From Virgibacillus phasianinus (GTDB lineage Bacteria > Bacillota > Bacilli > Bacillales > Amphibacillaceae), in contig NZ_CP022315.1 of assembly GCF_002216775.1 (NCBI RefSeq), positions 2,666,001-2,730,000 on the forward strand: a stretch of DNA of 64,000 bases, given 5' to 3'. A program made the position numbers and the translations under genes. Shown here piece by piece: positions 36,101 through 46,472 of this stretch; the first letter of the stretch is position 1, and every line of letters begins with the position of its first letter. The notes below the pieces were generated by a model. It saw nothing but the letters and a program-made list of their open reading frames with translations, was not told the origin of the DNA and searched no databases.

Positions 36101-36494
36101 GGAAGGAGTTATTTTTCCAGATCTATTCCGGGAGGTAAATCCGTGGCTTCATGAAGAGGAGCTTGTTATTATTAATGGGAAGATTGAGGAACGTAATAAC
36201 AAACTGCAATGGGTGATTCAGGAAATCCAGCCATTTAAAGAAGACGATCTTACCATTCAAGCACCGCAACAACTATTTGTGAAATGCAGATCGAAAGATA
36301 GTGGACAGGTAATGAATATTTTAAAAGAAGCTGCAGTCAACCAACCTGGCAGTACGCCAGTGATCATTCATCAGGAAGATAGCAAGATAACCTATCAATT
36401 GGCAAGCGACTATTTTCTTCATGCAACATCAGCTTGCATACGCGCATTAAGACTTCAACTGGGCGAGAAAAATGTGGCATTAAAAAAAGAATAA
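33138..36494 (+). CDS. dnaE: DNA polymerase III subunit alpha (DnaE)
   Basis: The second replicative polymerase of Firmicutes, which extends RNA primers before PolC takes over. The 1118-residue protein has an N-terminal PHP domain (1-200), the polymerase catalytic region with GPGRGSAAGSL near 342 and the acidic motif PDIDIDFSDNRR near 381. FNLSHAVAYSQVSYQ lies near 730, followed by a helix-hairpin-helix and an OB fold near 960-1050. It is shorter than proteobacterial DnaE, as usual in Bacillus. GAGGTGGGA precedes the ATG. It is divergent from ytrH. Confidence 0.97.
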   Translation: MSFTHLQVKSGYSLMESTIRIDRLVEKAVDHQFHALALTDDQVLYGAIPFYKTCQKHGIKPIIGMNVFISDDKTGESVCILLAKNNQGYQQLMKLSTFIQTNSQNSVELEQLNTFTGDLIGIVPVTNQKIINQFENNHSFEQIDNYLAPWKQLFASDDFYLGVEDYGTDREKELHEALHAFSEQKQVKMVAINDVKYLDEKDNYAFDCLQAMKKGKQWAPNNHADSTNHHLRSTEDMNNLFRSFWPEVLEASDQISEKCNVEINFGDRLLPSFPVPGDLDAHTYLEEKCWSNLNGRYTDASDEVKNRLRYELSVIKSMGFSDYFLIVWDFINYAKKHDIAVGPGRGSAAGSLVAFVLSITDVDPIKHRLIFERFLNPERVTMPDIDIDFSDNRRDEVIDYVRDKYGTDHVAQIITFGTFAARSLLRELIKTMGIEQQDAYYLLKEIPVQANKPLLEYIQASEDLKMYIKQSASLKTLFSIALKLEGLPRHVSTHAAGVVISEKPLVEYIPLTFGSGDTRLTQYPMNELEAVGLLKMDFLGLRNLTLLERVVKSIAQTHRTRVKLGEIPNGDEGTFQLLKSGKTNGVFQLESTGMKQVLRKLKPTSFEDIVAVNALYRPGPMEYIPIYISRKHGQTPIKYPHPDLEPILKDTYGVLIYQEQIMQIANQIAGFSLGEADILRRAVSKKKHELMENQKKKFIAGCLANGYDETIATEIFNWIVQFANYGFNLSHAVAYSQVSYQLAYLKTHYPASFFAELLSSIANQQDKVHQYRKEAKTFDIEFLPPDINKSFGKYTVEDGQIRMGLLSIKGIGNQVVKEIVRARKSGPFKSIFDLCLRISTKAVNRQALELLIIAGALDETFDNRASLLASIDHAMEQGELFREFADQPSLFQDKMELEETYVEMDDFSLMKKLSDEKELMGIYISSHPLASYRQKLRGNGLLNLSQASSMAGKRKIKSAAIVQAMKTIRTKRGDPMAFITFSDETSDMEGVIFPDLFREVNPWLHEEELVIINGKIEERNNKLQWVIQEIQPFKEDDLTIQAPQQLFVKCRSKDSGQVMNILKEAAVNQPGSTPVIIHQEDSKITYQLASDYFLHATSACIRALRLQLGEKNVALKKE

Positions 36495-36523
36495 GATAAT
36501 TGTAATGTCTTCATATCTATAAC

Positions 36524-36551
36524 TTTACACATAAAAACCATCTGTTATAAT
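36524..36551 (+). promoter_or_regulatory. Sigma-A promoter of the malic enzyme-GntR-acc unit
   Basis: TTTACA (36524-36529), 16-base spacer, TATAAT (36546-36551). Transcription would start near 36558, just before the FadR-like palindrome. Confidence 0.75.
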
Positions 36552-36561
36552 GAAATAATCG

Positions 36562-36574
36562 GTGGTCTGACCAC
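36562..36574. promoter_or_regulatory. FadR-type operator candidate
   Basis: GTGGTCTGACCAC is a 13-bp palindrome with the TGGTCNGACCA core bound by E. coli FadR and related GntR regulators. It lies at about +5 to +17 of the predicted transcript, a repressing position. A FadR-type GntR regulator is encoded 1.3 kb downstream in the same gene group. Confidence 0.65.
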
Positions 36575-36625
36575 TAAAAGGACAAGCGTATACCATTACT
36601 ATTGCTAAAAAGGAGCGAATAGGAC

Positions 36626-37861
36626 ATGTCAAATTTGAGAGATGATTCACTGCAAATGCATAAGTCAAAACAAGGAAAATTAACAATAGAGTCAAAGGTT
36701 CCGATTCATAATGCCAGGGATCTGAGCTTAGCTTATTCGCCCGGTGTCGCAGAGCCATGCAAGGAAATACATGACCAAAAGGAAAAAGTCTACGATTATA
36801 CCATGAAAGGTAATATGGTCGCGGTCGTTAGTGACGGTTCAGCAGTATTGGGTCTTGGAAATATAGGCCCTGAAGCCGCACTTCCAGTTATGGAAGGGAA
36901 ATCTGTGTTATTTAAAAGTTTTGCCGGAGTAGATTCCTTCCCAATATGTCTTGACACTCATGATATTGAAGAAATCGTTCGTACGGTAAAATTAATGGAA
37001 CCAACGTTTGGCGGAGTGAATTTAGAAGATATAGCAGCTCCTAATTGCTTTATTATTGAAGAAAAACTTAAAAAAGAAACGAATATACCAATCTTTCATG
37101 ATGACCAGCATGGGACAGCAATAGTAACTGTAGCAGGCTTAATTAATGCATTGAAAGTTGTTGGCAAATCATTCTCAGACATCAGAGTAGTAGCAAACGG
37201 TGCAGGTGCTGCCGGAATTGCCATCATAAAATTACTTCATAGTTTTGGTGTACGGGAAATGATTATGTGTGACTCAAAAGGAGCCATCTTTGACGGTAGG
37301 CCATATGGTATGAATGATGTGAAAGATCGAGTGGCAAAGATAACCAATAAGGATAGAAAAGAAGGATCACTTGAAGAAGTTCTTGAAGGTGCGGATGTCT
37401 TCATTGGTGTATCTGTTGGTGGTTTACTATCAAAAGAAATGGTAGAACGCATGAATACAGATCCTATTATTTTCGCTATGGCTAACCCGGATCCAGAAAT
37501 TATGCCAGATGAGGCAAAAGAAGCCGGCGCAAAAGTTATTGGTACAGGAAGATCAGATTTTCCTAACCAGGTAAATAATGTGCTCGCATTCCCTGGTATT
37601 TTTCGCGGAGCGTTAGATGTACGAGCTACACGTATCAATGAAAGAATGAAAATTGCTGCTGCAAGAGCAATCGCTTCACTTGTCAGTGAAGATGATCTTA
37701 ATGAAGATTATGTAATTCCAGCTCCATTCGATGCACGAGTTGCTCCAATTGTAGCAAAAAGTGTTGCTCAGGCAGCGATGGAAACAGGAGTCGCACGAAT
37801 TGAAGTTGATCCAGAGGCTGTTGCAGAGAAGACAAGAAGTTTAACACGAATCGATTCTTAA
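36626..37861 (+). CDS. ytsJ: NAD(P)-dependent malic enzyme
   Basis: Oxidatively decarboxylates malate to pyruvate, giving NADPH or NADH. The 411-residue protein is the short bacterial form. It has [11 protein letters not shown] near 40, the catalytic-site region [19 protein letters not shown], the Rossmann segment [13 protein letters not shown] near 190 and [10 protein letters not shown]. Its place between dnaE and accDA matches B. subtilis YtsJ, which prefers NADP. An AAAAAGGAGCG site precedes the ATG. NADPH and acetyl units both feed fatty acid synthesis, which fits its position upstream of a FadR-like regulator and acc genes. Confidence 0.94.
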   Translation: MSNLRDDSLQMHKSKQGKLTIESKVPIHNARDLSLAYSPGVAEPCKEIHDQKEKVYDYTMKGNMVAVVSDGSAVLGLGNIGPEAALPVMEGKSVLFKSFAGVDSFPICLDTHDIEEIVRTVKLMEPTFGGVNLEDIAAPNCFIIEEKLKKETNIPIFHDDQHGTAIVTVAGLINALKVVGKSFSDIRVVANGAGAAGIAIIKLLHSFGVREMIMCDSKGAIFDGRPYGMNDVKDRVAKITNKDRKEGSLEEVLEGADVFIGVSVGGLLSKEMVERMNTDPIIFAMANPDPEIMPDEAKEAGAKVIGTGRSDFPNQVNNVLAFPGIFRGALDVRATRINERMKIAAARAIASLVSEDDLNEDYVIPAPFDARVAPIVAKSVAQAAMETGVARIEVDPEAVAEKTRSLTRIDS

Positions 37862-37880
37862 TCGCGTAAAGGAGGGAGCC

Positions 37881-38492
37881 ATGGCTGTGTCCATGTCACC
37901 TAAGCAGAAAGTATACCAAGCAGTTTTAAACGAAATTCGAAGGTATATCGATGAAAATAATCTTAAACCTGGTGATAAACTCCCTTCTGAACGTGATCTA
38001 GCGGAAAATTTACAGGCTGGTAGATCGTCTGTCAGAGAAGCATTACGGGCTATGGAGCTGCTTGGTTTAATAGAAACACGCAGCGGGCAAGGCACGTTCT
38101 TAAGTGATTATAAACCATACCAAACTGTTGAGTTGTTGGCATCCTTTATCTTACAGGGTGCCAAAACTAAAAGGGAATTACGTACCGCAAAAGTAATTCT
38201 TGAAAAAGAAATAACGAAGCTGACGTTTCATCGCATCGATCAGCAGGATGTCAATGAAATGGAAATGCTCGTAACAGAAAATCTGGAGGAAAAGCACACA
38301 TATTTTTTTCGTTTGTTGTTAAAAAAGACGGATAATCTTTTATTAACAAGGATCTGGAACCTGATGGAAGACTTTTCCCTAACGATGAAACAGTCAAATT
38401 ATGATAAAATGTTTTATGAGGAACTGATTGACATATATATAAATCGGTCGTATGATGCGGTCGAAAAATTGTTTGGAAATTATATGGAATGA
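37881..38492 (+). CDS. FadR-type GntR family regulator
   Basis: A 203-residue regulator with an N-terminal winged helix (LPSERDLAENLQAGRSSVREALRAME is split over residues ~37-62) and a helical C-terminal FCD domain (about 80-200). The FCD domain binds an organic acid or acyl ligand. It is not present in the B. subtilis version of this gene order. It begins 19 bases after the malic enzyme stop with AAAGGAGGG and precedes accD. The FadR-type palindrome at 36562-36574 makes it a likely autoregulator and controller of malic enzyme, possibly also of accDA by read-through. Confidence 0.9.
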   Translation: MAVSMSPKQKVYQAVLNEIRRYIDENNLKPGDKLPSERDLAENLQAGRSSVREALRAMELLGLIETRSGQGTFLSDYKPYQTVELLASFILQGAKTKRELRTAKVILEKEITKLTFHRIDQQDVNEMEMLVTENLEEKHTYFFRLLLKKTDNLLLTRIWNLMEDFSLTMKQSNYDKMFYEELIDIYINRSYDAVEKLFGNYME

Positions 38493-38587
38493 TAACTAAT
38501 ATGTGACCAACCCATTTTATCGCAGTTTTATTCGTTATATACCATTACATAAGTGTATCACCCGTTTTCTGAAAAGGAGGAGTTACC

Positions 38588-39448
38588 TTGCTAAAGGATT
38601 TTTTCGGCAAGAAAAAGAAGTATGCATCCATACCAAGTGAACAAGGCAAAATGGATGTTCCAGAAGGATTAATGAAAAAATGTGAAGGCTGCCACAAAAT
38701 ATATTATCGAAAAGAAATGAATAAAAATCTTAATGTTTGTCCGAATTGTGGTTATCACCATAAATTGACTGCTTGGGAACGGATTGATAGTTTATTTGAT
38801 GAAGGGTCATTTCAGGAATGGGATCAATATTTAATCTCAAATAATCCCTTAGGGTTTCCTGGTTATGAAGAAAAGCTGGAAAATGACCGGATCAAAACAG
38901 ACTTGAACGAAGCTATTGTAACTGGAAAAGGTGAAATTGATGGTCAGCCAACCGTGGTTTGCATTATGGATTCCAGGTTCCGCATGGGAAGTATGGGGTC
39001 TGTGGTCGGTGAAAAAATTACCCGAGCGGTCGAAAAGGCAAGGAAGGAATCGTTACCAATCATCCTATTTACTGCTTCAGGTGGGGCCCGGATGCAAGAG
39101 GGCGTCTTAAGCTTAATGCAAATGGCGAAAACCTCTGTTGCAATTAAACGTTTTAGTGAGGCTGGAGGACTAATGTTTTCCATTATGACACATCCAACAA
39201 CTGGTGGAGTATCAGCAAGTTTTGCATCAATAGGTGATTACAATTTTGCTGAACCAGGTGCCTTGATTGGGTTTGCCGGGAGACGAATTATTGAGCAAAC
39301 TATTCGGGAGAAGCTGCCGGATGACTTTCAAACTGCAGAGTTTCTTTTAGAACACGGACAGTTGGACAAGGTCATCCACAGACATGATATGAAGCAAACG
39401 TTAACTACATTGCTCCATATGCATCAGAAGGGTGGGGACTCTGAATGA
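38588..39448 (+). CDS. accD: Acetyl-CoA carboxylase carboxyltransferase subunit beta
   Basis: Beta subunit of the carboxyltransferase that makes malonyl-CoA. The 286-residue protein has the N-terminal four-cysteine zinc ribbon (CEGCHK ... CPNCGYH, residues 32-54) and the crotonase-fold core with [14 protein letters not shown] and [10 protein letters not shown]. The start is TTG behind AAAAGGAGGAG. It overlaps accA by four bases (ATGA), so the two subunits are made in equal amounts. Confidence 0.96.
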   Translation: MLKDFFGKKKKYASIPSEQGKMDVPEGLMKKCEGCHKIYYRKEMNKNLNVCPNCGYHHKLTAWERIDSLFDEGSFQEWDQYLISNNPLGFPGYEEKLENDRIKTDLNEAIVTGKGEIDGQPTVVCIMDSRFRMGSMGSVVGEKITRAVEKARKESLPIILFTASGGARMQEGVLSLMQMAKTSVAIKRFSEAGGLMFSIMTHPTTGGVSASFASIGDYNFAEPGALIGFAGRRIIEQTIREKLPDDFQTAEFLLEHGQLDKVIHRHDMKQTLTTLLHMHQKGGDSE

Positions 39449-40407
39449 AGCAAGTATTGGATTTTGAAAAACCAATTGTAAATCTTAAAGAAAAAATAAC
39501 GGAATTAAAAAGTTTTACAGAAGATAGTGAGATTGATTTAACAGATGAAATAAGCACGCTTGAAAAACGACTGGAAAAGCTGGAAAACGATATTTACACA
39601 AATTTAAAACCATGGAATCGTGTACAGATGGCGCGCCATCAGGACAGGCCAACCTCTCTGGATTATATCGGTGAATTGTTTACCGATTTCATCGAGTTTC
39701 ATGGGGATCGTTTTTTCGGTGATGATGCTGCGATTGTTGCAGGTATAGCCTATTATCAGGATCGTCCAATCACAGTTATTGGCCATCAGCGGGGGAAGGA
39801 TACTAAAGAAAATATTCACCGAAACTTTGGTATGCCGCACCCTGAGGGGTACCGCAAAGCATTGCGGCATATGAAACAAGCGGAAAAGTTTAATCGTCCA
39901 ATCGTCTGTTTCATTGATACAAAAGGTGCATTTCCAGGTAAAGCTGCCGAAGAACGTGGGCAAAGTGAAGCGATCGCCAAAAACCTAATGGAGATGGCTG
40001 GTCTTACGGTGCCAATTGTTTGTATTGTGATAGGTGAAGGCGGAAGCGGCGGTGCCCTTGGACTAGGAATTGGTGACCATATTCATATGCTCGAGAACTC
40101 TACTTACTCGGTAATCTCACCTGAGGGTGCTGCGGCATTGTTATGGAAAGATTCCGGTCTGGCTCAAAAGGCTGCCGAAACAATGAAAATCACCTCCTAT
40201 GATTTAAAAGAACTTGGTGTAATTGAGGAAATTATACCAGAAGTTAGAGGTGGCGCTCACCGTGATATTAAGCAGCAAGCCGCAAATATAAATGGGGTTT
40301 TAGCAAAATCACTCGCTTCTTTATCAGACATTGCCAAAGAAGAATTACTTGAAAAAAGATGGGAAAAGTATGAGCAAATTGGCGATTATAAGGAATTGGA
40401 ACAGTAA
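39445..40407 (+). CDS. accA: Acetyl-CoA carboxylase carboxyltransferase subunit alpha
   Basis: Alpha partner of AccD, 320 residues. N-terminal helical hairpin ([11 protein letters not shown]) followed by the crotonase fold: [40 protein letters not shown] split by strands, and [15 protein letters not shown] near 195-210. Translation is coupled to accD. pfkA follows after 146 bases, which may hold its own promoter. Confidence 0.97.
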   Translation: MKQVLDFEKPIVNLKEKITELKSFTEDSEIDLTDEISTLEKRLEKLENDIYTNLKPWNRVQMARHQDRPTSLDYIGELFTDFIEFHGDRFFGDDAAIVAGIAYYQDRPITVIGHQRGKDTKENIHRNFGMPHPEGYRKALRHMKQAEKFNRPIVCFIDTKGAFPGKAAEERGQSEAIAKNLMEMAGLTVPIVCIVIGEGGSGGALGLGIGDHIHMLENSTYSVISPEGAAALLWKDSGLAQKAAETMKITSYDLKELGVIEEIIPEVRGGAHRDIKQQAANINGVLAKSLASLSDIAKEELLEKRWEKYEQIGDYKELEQ

Positions 40408-40544
40408 ATAGCGTAACTTATTCAAATGGGGTTGACATCTAGTCAGCCTCATGATTGTTTTTCTTAACAAATTTACGGTACTATATTTAATGTAGCAGGT
40501 TAAAGTTAATTAATTTAACTAAATGAAATTCTAAAGGTAGTTGA

Positions 40545-41513
<969 letters not shown>

Positions 41514-41536
41514 GACTATATTAGGAGGAACTATCA

Positions 41537-43297
41537 ATGAGGAAAACAAAAATCGTCTGTACGATTGGTCCTGCTTCTGAATCAATTGAAACCTTGGAAC
41601 AATTGATCAAATCTGGCATGAACGTGGCTCGTTTAAATTTTTCACATGGAGATTTTGACGAACATCGACAACGGATCAAAAATATTAAAGAAGCGGCTAA
41701 TAAAACTGGGAAAACAGTTGCCATATTACTTGATACAAAAGGTCCAGAAATTAGAACAGGATCTTTTGAAAATGGTGAAGATGAAATTGTAGAAGGGTCG
41801 ACTGTCGTGTTATCGATGAACGAAATTGTAGGTACCGCAAAACGGTTTTCAATCACCTATCCTGGCCTAATCAATGATGTTCATGAAGGGTCGTCCATCC
41901 TACTCGATGATGGCTTAATTGAGCTGAAGGTGGAGGAGATAGATAAAGAAAACCAGGAACTGATTACGACAGCATTAAACAGTGGTGCGATCAAAAATAA
42001 AAAAGGTGTCAATGTGCCAAATGTGCAGGTGAAATTGCCAGGTATTACAGAAAAGGATGCAAATGATATTGTGTTTGGTATCGAAGAAGGAGTCGATTTT
42101 ATTGCTGCCTCTTTTGTACGGCGTCCTTCTGATGTTTTTGAAATAAGAGCATTATTGGAACAATATGATGCAACACATATTCAAATCATCCCGAAGATTG
42201 AAAACAATGAGGGTGTAGAGAACATTGATTCAATTTTAGAAGTAAGTGATGGAATTATGGTTGCCCGAGGAGACTTAGGTGTCGAAATCCCAGCAGAGGA
42301 TGTTCCATTAGTTCAAAAACAACTTATTAATAAATGTAATAACGCAGGGAAACCGGTTATTACAGCCACACAAATGCTGGATTCAATGCAACGAAATCCT
42401 CGCCCTACAAGAGCTGAGGCGTCAGATGTCGCTAATGCCATCTTTGATGGAACAGATGCTATTATGCTTTCAGGTGAAACAGCTGCAGGGCATTATCCTG
42501 TTGAGTCGGTTCAGACAATGAGCAGTATCGCATTAAAGGCCGAAACAGCGCTTGACCACAAAATGATTCTGACAAATCGATCAAAAATTGTTGATATGAC
42601 AATTACGGATTCAATTAGTCAGTCTGTAACCCATACTGCAATGAATTTGGATGTGAGTGCAATCATCACTCCAACAGAAAGTGGGCATACAGCACGAATG
42701 ATTTCCAAGTATCGTCCAAAAGCACCGATTGTGGCCGTTACGTCCTCTGACCATGTAAACCGTCAATTGTCATTGGTTTGGGGTGTGCACGCGGCTATAG
42801 GTGAAAGAGCGAATTCAACTGATGAAATGCTGGACGTAGCTGTTGAAGAAGGTTTGAAAACAGAATTATTTAAACGCGGAAGCAGAGTAATTATAACTGC
42901 AGGTGTACCCGTTGGGGAGAGCGGAACAACTAATTTAATGAAGGTTCATGTCATTGGTGATGTCATTGCCAAAGGCCAGGGAATCGGCAGAAGAAGTGCT
43001 TATGGTCGGGCAGTGATTGCCAAAACGGCAGAGGAGGCTAACACAAAAGTTACTGAAGAGGATATCCTGGTGACGTATGGTACTGATCGTGATATGATGC
43101 CTGCCATTCAAAAAGCTGGTGGTATAATTACGGAAGAGGGCGGTCTGACATCACATGCTGCTGTAGTAGGTCTCAGTCTTGGCATACCAGTTATTGTAGG
43201 GTTGGATAAAGTCTTTGAACTAATCAAGGACGGCGATGATATTACAATAGATGCTACAAAAGGTGACGTATTTAGAGGTCATACAAGCGTATTATAA
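41537..43297 (+). CDS. pyk: Pyruvate kinase with C-terminal PEP-utilizer domain
   Basis: Last step of glycolysis, PEP to pyruvate. The 586-residue protein has the TIM barrel with IGPASES, LNFSHGD, the K+/Mg2+ site segment [15 protein letters not shown] and [12 protein letters not shown], and the allosteric C domain to about 470. An extra ~110-residue PEP-utilizer (mobile His) domain ends the chain: [24 protein letters not shown] is its signature, split here near 530. This extension is normal for Bacillaceae. The gene is the end of the pfkA-pyk unit; a short palindromic repeat follows. Confidence 0.97.
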   Translation: MRKTKIVCTIGPASESIETLEQLIKSGMNVARLNFSHGDFDEHRQRIKNIKEAANKTGKTVAILLDTKGPEIRTGSFENGEDEIVEGSTVVLSMNEIVGTAKRFSITYPGLINDVHEGSSILLDDGLIELKVEEIDKENQELITTALNSGAIKNKKGVNVPNVQVKLPGITEKDANDIVFGIEEGVDFIAASFVRRPSDVFEIRALLEQYDATHIQIIPKIENNEGVENIDSILEVSDGIMVARGDLGVEIPAEDVPLVQKQLINKCNNAGKPVITATQMLDSMQRNPRPTRAEASDVANAIFDGTDAIMLSGETAAGHYPVESVQTMSSIALKAETALDHKMILTNRSKIVDMTITDSISQSVTHTAMNLDVSAIITPTESGHTARMISKYRPKAPIVAVTSSDHVNRQLSLVWGVHAAIGERANSTDEMLDVAVEEGLKTELFKRGSRVIITAGVPVGESGTTNLMKVHVIGDVIAKGQGIGRRSAYGRAVIAKTAEEANTKVTEEDILVTYGTDRDMMPAIQKAGGIITEEGGLTSHAAVVGLSLGIPVIVGLDKVFELIKDGDDITIDATKGDVFRGHTSVL

Positions 43298-43309
43298 GGT
43301 GAGCACAAA

Positions 43310-43414
43310 GAGGCTAGGGACATATCAAAAAAGTGTAACTCAAATACGAACAGTACTGTTAATTTTCGGTTAGTTCGGATATTTCTTTTATTAAAACACT
43401 TATGTCCCTGCCTC
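43310..43414 (+). repeat. Short member of the inverted-end repeat family; possible pyk terminator
   Basis: GAGGCTAGGGACAT (43310-43323) and ATGTCCCTGCCTC (43402-43414) are inverted ends of a 105-base element, followed by TTTTT. The interior has TTAGTTCGGATATTTC and AAAACACTT, as in the longer copies, but lacks the GC-rich module. The paired ends plus T tract could end pyk transcription. Confidence 0.65.
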
Positions 43415-43519
43415 TTTTTGCAAAGTGAAGGATGATAAACGAAATTATGTCTGGCTCCGGGGCCAGCAATATACCTTAATTGGGCTCCTGTGCTTTTCTT
43501 ACAGAAAGGGTGATTGTCC

Positions 43520-43906
43520 ATGCGTTGGTTAATTATTGCACTCCTTATCATACCAGCATTGGAAATTGGCATTTTCGTTTGGGCCGGAGGAATAATCGGA
43601 CCGTGGTGGATTGTATTTCTAATCATGCTGACAGGCTTTGTGGGGGTATTTATAGCCAAAAGGCAGGGTGTTGAAACATGGAATCGTGCAAGGCTTTCCA
43701 TGAACAGTGGTCATGTACCCGCAGAAGAAATAATTGATGGAATATGCATTTTCGTTGGTGCTGTATTCCTTTTCACCCCTGGATTCATTACAGATACTGT
43801 GGGTTTTCTTCTCGTGTTGCCGTTCACGCGCAATCCATTTAAGAATTTGCTCCGTGCTTTTATAAAACACCGTATGAATAACGCAACAATCATTTATCGA
43901 AAGTAA
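43520..43906 (+). CDS. fxsA: FxsA family membrane protein
   Basis: A 128-residue membrane protein of the FxsA family (E. coli FxsA suppresses F exclusion of phage T7). Helices at about 3-20, 26-46 and 75-100, then a charged tail. Conserved features include PALEIGIFVWAGGIIG, TGFVGVFIAKRQG and FTPGFITDTVGFLL. ATG 43520 is preferred over TTG 43514 because the AAAGGGTGA site suits it. Convergent with ytvI, two bases between stops. Function in Bacillus unknown. Confidence 0.9.
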   Translation: MRWLIIALLIIPALEIGIFVWAGGIIGPWWIVFLIMLTGFVGVFIAKRQGVETWNRARLSMNSGHVPAEEIIDGICIFVGAVFLFTPGFITDTVGFLLVLPFTRNPFKNLLRAFIKHRMNNATIIYRK

Positions 43907-43908
43907 TA

Positions 43909-45018
43909 TCAGCCACCTTTGATAAATAATAGTATGTGTCTGAAAACCCTTGTTTGATAACAGGCATTCCATACGATTAACAGAAAAGGGCTAATGAATA
44001 AGCCTAGTAACCCCCATAAATTTAAGCCAACGAACATGGTCAGCAGTGTGGCCAAAGGACTTATGCCAATGCTTGCGGACAAAAGTTTTGGTTCAATAAT
44101 TTGCCTGGCAACGACAATTGCCATATATAAACTTGCCAGCTGAATGGTCATGGCATAATCACCAGTAATAAATAAATAGCAGATCCACGGTATGAAAATG
44201 ACGCCCGTTCCGATATATGGAAGTAAGTCCAGCAATGCAGCCAGAATTGCAACAGTGAGTGCGTATTTCACTTTTAGCAATGATAAACCAATGTATATCG
44301 AGGCTGCGGTTATTAACATTAATACGACTTGCGCCCTTAAAAAACCTGTCAGGGACGACTTTATGTGCTTAGATAAATCATGGACTACGGCTTTGTTAAG
44401 GTAAGGGATTGTTTGAACTGCCAAACGATTAAGCCGGTTCCAGTCCTTTGCAATTAAAAACGTGGCGATAAGTGTTACGGTGAAAATCGTTAATGAACTT
44501 GGCAGAATGCTTATTACTTCGGGTACATTTAACAGGAAACCTTTGATTAACGTTGACCCTGAAGTTGTTATTTGGTTTGTGATTTTTTCCAAGCTGCTAT
44601 TAATAGCTTGTTGCTGAGAAGGATCCAGCGAATTGAAAAAGGCAGCCAATTTATTATATAACGGTAAAATAGTAGAATGAAAATACGCTTCACAAAGCGA
44701 TATAAAATCTTTGAAGTATGCAGGCAGATGGTTGGCCAGATATGCTGTTCCATGCATTAGTTCATTAACGATGATTGCTATACAAAATACGCTTACGAGC
44801 AAAAAAATAGCAAGTGCAAAAAGGGTTGCAAGGAATCTCGGAAACCTGCAAAAGTCCTCAAGAATATGAATGGATGGCTGAAGAATAAATCCACAAAGAA
44901 ATGCAATAATAAATGGGTAAAGATAAATTAGACTGTATTTTATTAGAAAAAAACTGGCTATGAAGATAAAGAATACAAATAAAAATCGAAGTATTCGATC
45001 GATATATTGCGGATACAT
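43909..45018 (-). CDS. ytvI: Sporulation integral membrane protein YtvI
   Basis: AI-2E-permease-family (UPF0118) membrane protein of 369 residues with about eight helices and a large extracytoplasmic loop (about 90-200, AYFKDFISLCEAYF). The C-terminal half carries LLDLLPYIGTGVIFIPW and GLNLWGLLGLFISPF, typical of the family. YtvI is a sigma-E-dependent sporulation gene in B. subtilis. ATG 45018 follows TGGGGTGG; the longer frame adds nine residues without support. Transported substrate unknown. Confidence 0.9.
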   Translation of the reverse strand: MYPQYIDRILRFLFVFFIFIASFFLIKYSLIYLYPFIIAFLCGFILQPSIHILEDFCRFPRFLATLFALAIFLLVSVFCIAIIVNELMHGTAYLANHLPAYFKDFISLCEAYFHSTILPLYNKLAAFFNSLDPSQQQAINSSLEKITNQITTSGSTLIKGFLLNVPEVISILPSSLTIFTVTLIATFLIAKDWNRLNRLAVQTIPYLNKAVVHDLSKHIKSSLTGFLRAQVVLMLITAASIYIGLSLLKVKYALTVAILAALLDLLPYIGTGVIFIPWICYLFITGDYAMTIQLASLYMAIVVARQIIEPKLLSASIGISPLATLLTMFVGLNLWGLLGLFISPFLLIVWNACYQTRVFRHILLFIKGG

Positions 45019-45196
45019 ATGGCCACCCCATGATTTACTTCTCAAATAAATTGCTTGTCTTATCTACATATGAGAAATAGGGACGGAATAGTACAAGAAA
45101 ATGGAGAGACACCATTAGCTTCTTAATACAAAGCAGGATTTTCTGACGGAAAATGTGGACTTTCCTAAAAATATTGGTGAAAATAATCGGTTTCAA

Positions 45197-45225
45197 TTCA
45201 CATTGCTTTGATTTTACTTTATAAT
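45197..45225 (+). promoter_or_regulatory. Promoter of citZ
   Basis: TTCACA (45197-45202), 17-base spacer, TATAAT (45220-45225). The transcript would have a leader of about 100 bases. The rest of the 315-base gap 45019-45333 shows a second inverted repeat ATTTTC-N5-GAAAAT at 45138-45154 and no gene. Confidence 0.7.
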
Positions 45226-45244
45226 TGTCCATGGGGATGACAAT
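45224..45244. promoter_or_regulatory. Palindrome over the citZ start site
   Basis: ATTGTC-N9-GACAAT overlaps the -10 element and predicted start. It could be a repressor site. It does not match the known CcpC (ATAA-N7-TTAT) or cre patterns, so the regulator is not named. Confidence 0.35.
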
Positions 45245-45333
45245 GCCAGATGTACGAATATTGTCAAACAGAGTCATTATCTATAATGTATCCTAATTTA
45301 ATGTGTAAAACTATAGAAAAGGAGAGGGATGTT

Positions 45334-46452
45334 ATGACAACAACAAAAGGTCTCGAAGGGGTTGTAGCAACTCAATCGTCAATTAGTTCCATCATAGATG
45401 ATCAACTTACATACGTTGGTTACAGAATTGATGATTTAGCCGAGAATTCAAGCTTTGAGGAAGTTGTTTATTTATTATGGAACCTTAAGCTGCCGACAAA
45501 GTCTGAACTTGATTCATTTAAAGCGGAATTAGCTTTAAATATGGAGCTTCCAGATGCTGTGACTGAACATTTACGTTCATATGATTTGTCTTCTGTTCAC
45601 CCAATGGCTGCTTTACGCACAGCAATATCATTACTTGGACTTTATGATGAAGAAGCCGACGTAATGGAAGAGGATGCTAATAAACGGAAAGCAATTCGAA
45701 TTCAAGCAAAAATCGCAACAATTGTAACTGCTTTCGCACGTATCCGCCAAGGGAAAGATCCGGTAAAACCGAAGAAAGAATTAGGATTTGCTGCTAACTT
45801 CTTATACATGTTGAATGGTGAAGAAGGTAAAGACATTGAAATTGAAGCAGTTAATAAAGCGCTCGTCCTTCATGCAGATCATGAATTGAATGCGTCAACA
45901 TTTACAGCGCGTGTTTGCGTAGCAACACTTTCAGATATTTATTCTGGTGTGACTGCAGCAATTGGAGCGTTAAAAGGTCCACTTCATGGTGGTGCCAATG
46001 AACGTGTAATGAAGATGTTGACTGAAATTGGTGAAGAAGACAATGCAATTCCTTACATTAAAGAAAAAATAGAACAAAAAGAGAAAATAATGGGTATGGG
46101 ACACCGGGTATATCAAAATGGTGATCCACGTGCGAAACATTTAAAGCGCATGTCTAAAGAATTAACTAAAATAACCGGACAGGCTAAATGGTATAACATG
46201 TCCATTAAAATTGAAGATTTCATCAAAGAGGAAAAAGGATTACCAGCAAACGTTGATTTTTATTCCGCATCTGTATACCACAGCTTAGGAATCGATCACG
46301 ATTTATTCACGCCTCTTTTTGCAGTTAGTCGTGTTTCCGGCTGGCTGGCACATATTTTGGAGCAATATTCCAACAACCGCTTGATTCGCCCACGTGCTGA
46401 GTACATTGGTCCAAAAACACAAGATTACGTAGCAATTGAAAATCGCGGATAA
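45334..46452 (+). CDS. citZ: Citrate synthase
   Basis: Condenses acetyl-CoA and oxaloacetate to citrate. The 372-residue Gram-positive type II-like enzyme has GLEGVVATQSSISSI at the N-terminus, LHADHELNASTF, GPLHGGANERVM, MGHRVYQNGDPRA and RPRAEYIGP. His and Asp catalytic residues lie in these segments. ATG 45334 follows AAAAGGAGAGGG; the longer frame reaches into the promoter region. It heads the citZ-icd-mdh group. Confidence 0.97.
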   Translation: MTTTKGLEGVVATQSSISSIIDDQLTYVGYRIDDLAENSSFEEVVYLLWNLKLPTKSELDSFKAELALNMELPDAVTEHLRSYDLSSVHPMAALRTAISLLGLYDEEADVMEEDANKRKAIRIQAKIATIVTAFARIRQGKDPVKPKKELGFAANFLYMLNGEEGKDIEIEAVNKALVLHADHELNASTFTARVCVATLSDIYSGVTAAIGALKGPLHGGANERVMKMLTEIGEEDNAIPYIKEKIEQKEKIMGMGHRVYQNGDPRAKHLKRMSKELTKITGQAKWYNMSIKIEDFIKEEKGLPANVDFYSASVYHSLGIDHDLFTPLFAVSRVSGWLAHILEQYSNNRLIRPRAEYIGPKTQDYVAIENRG

Positions 46453-46472
46453 ATTTGGTGCTAAACAATTAG

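Noticed and set aside
37237-37638. 133-codon frame antisense to the malic enzyme gene
   Set aside because: Codon shadow of a certain enzyme gene.
38493-38587. Possible second FadR-type operator before accD
   Set aside because: Only a TGACCA half-site is visible; no palindrome.
43279-43701. 140-codon minus frame over the pyk-fxsA gap
   Set aside because: Crosses the repeat and is antisense to fxsA; no start signals.
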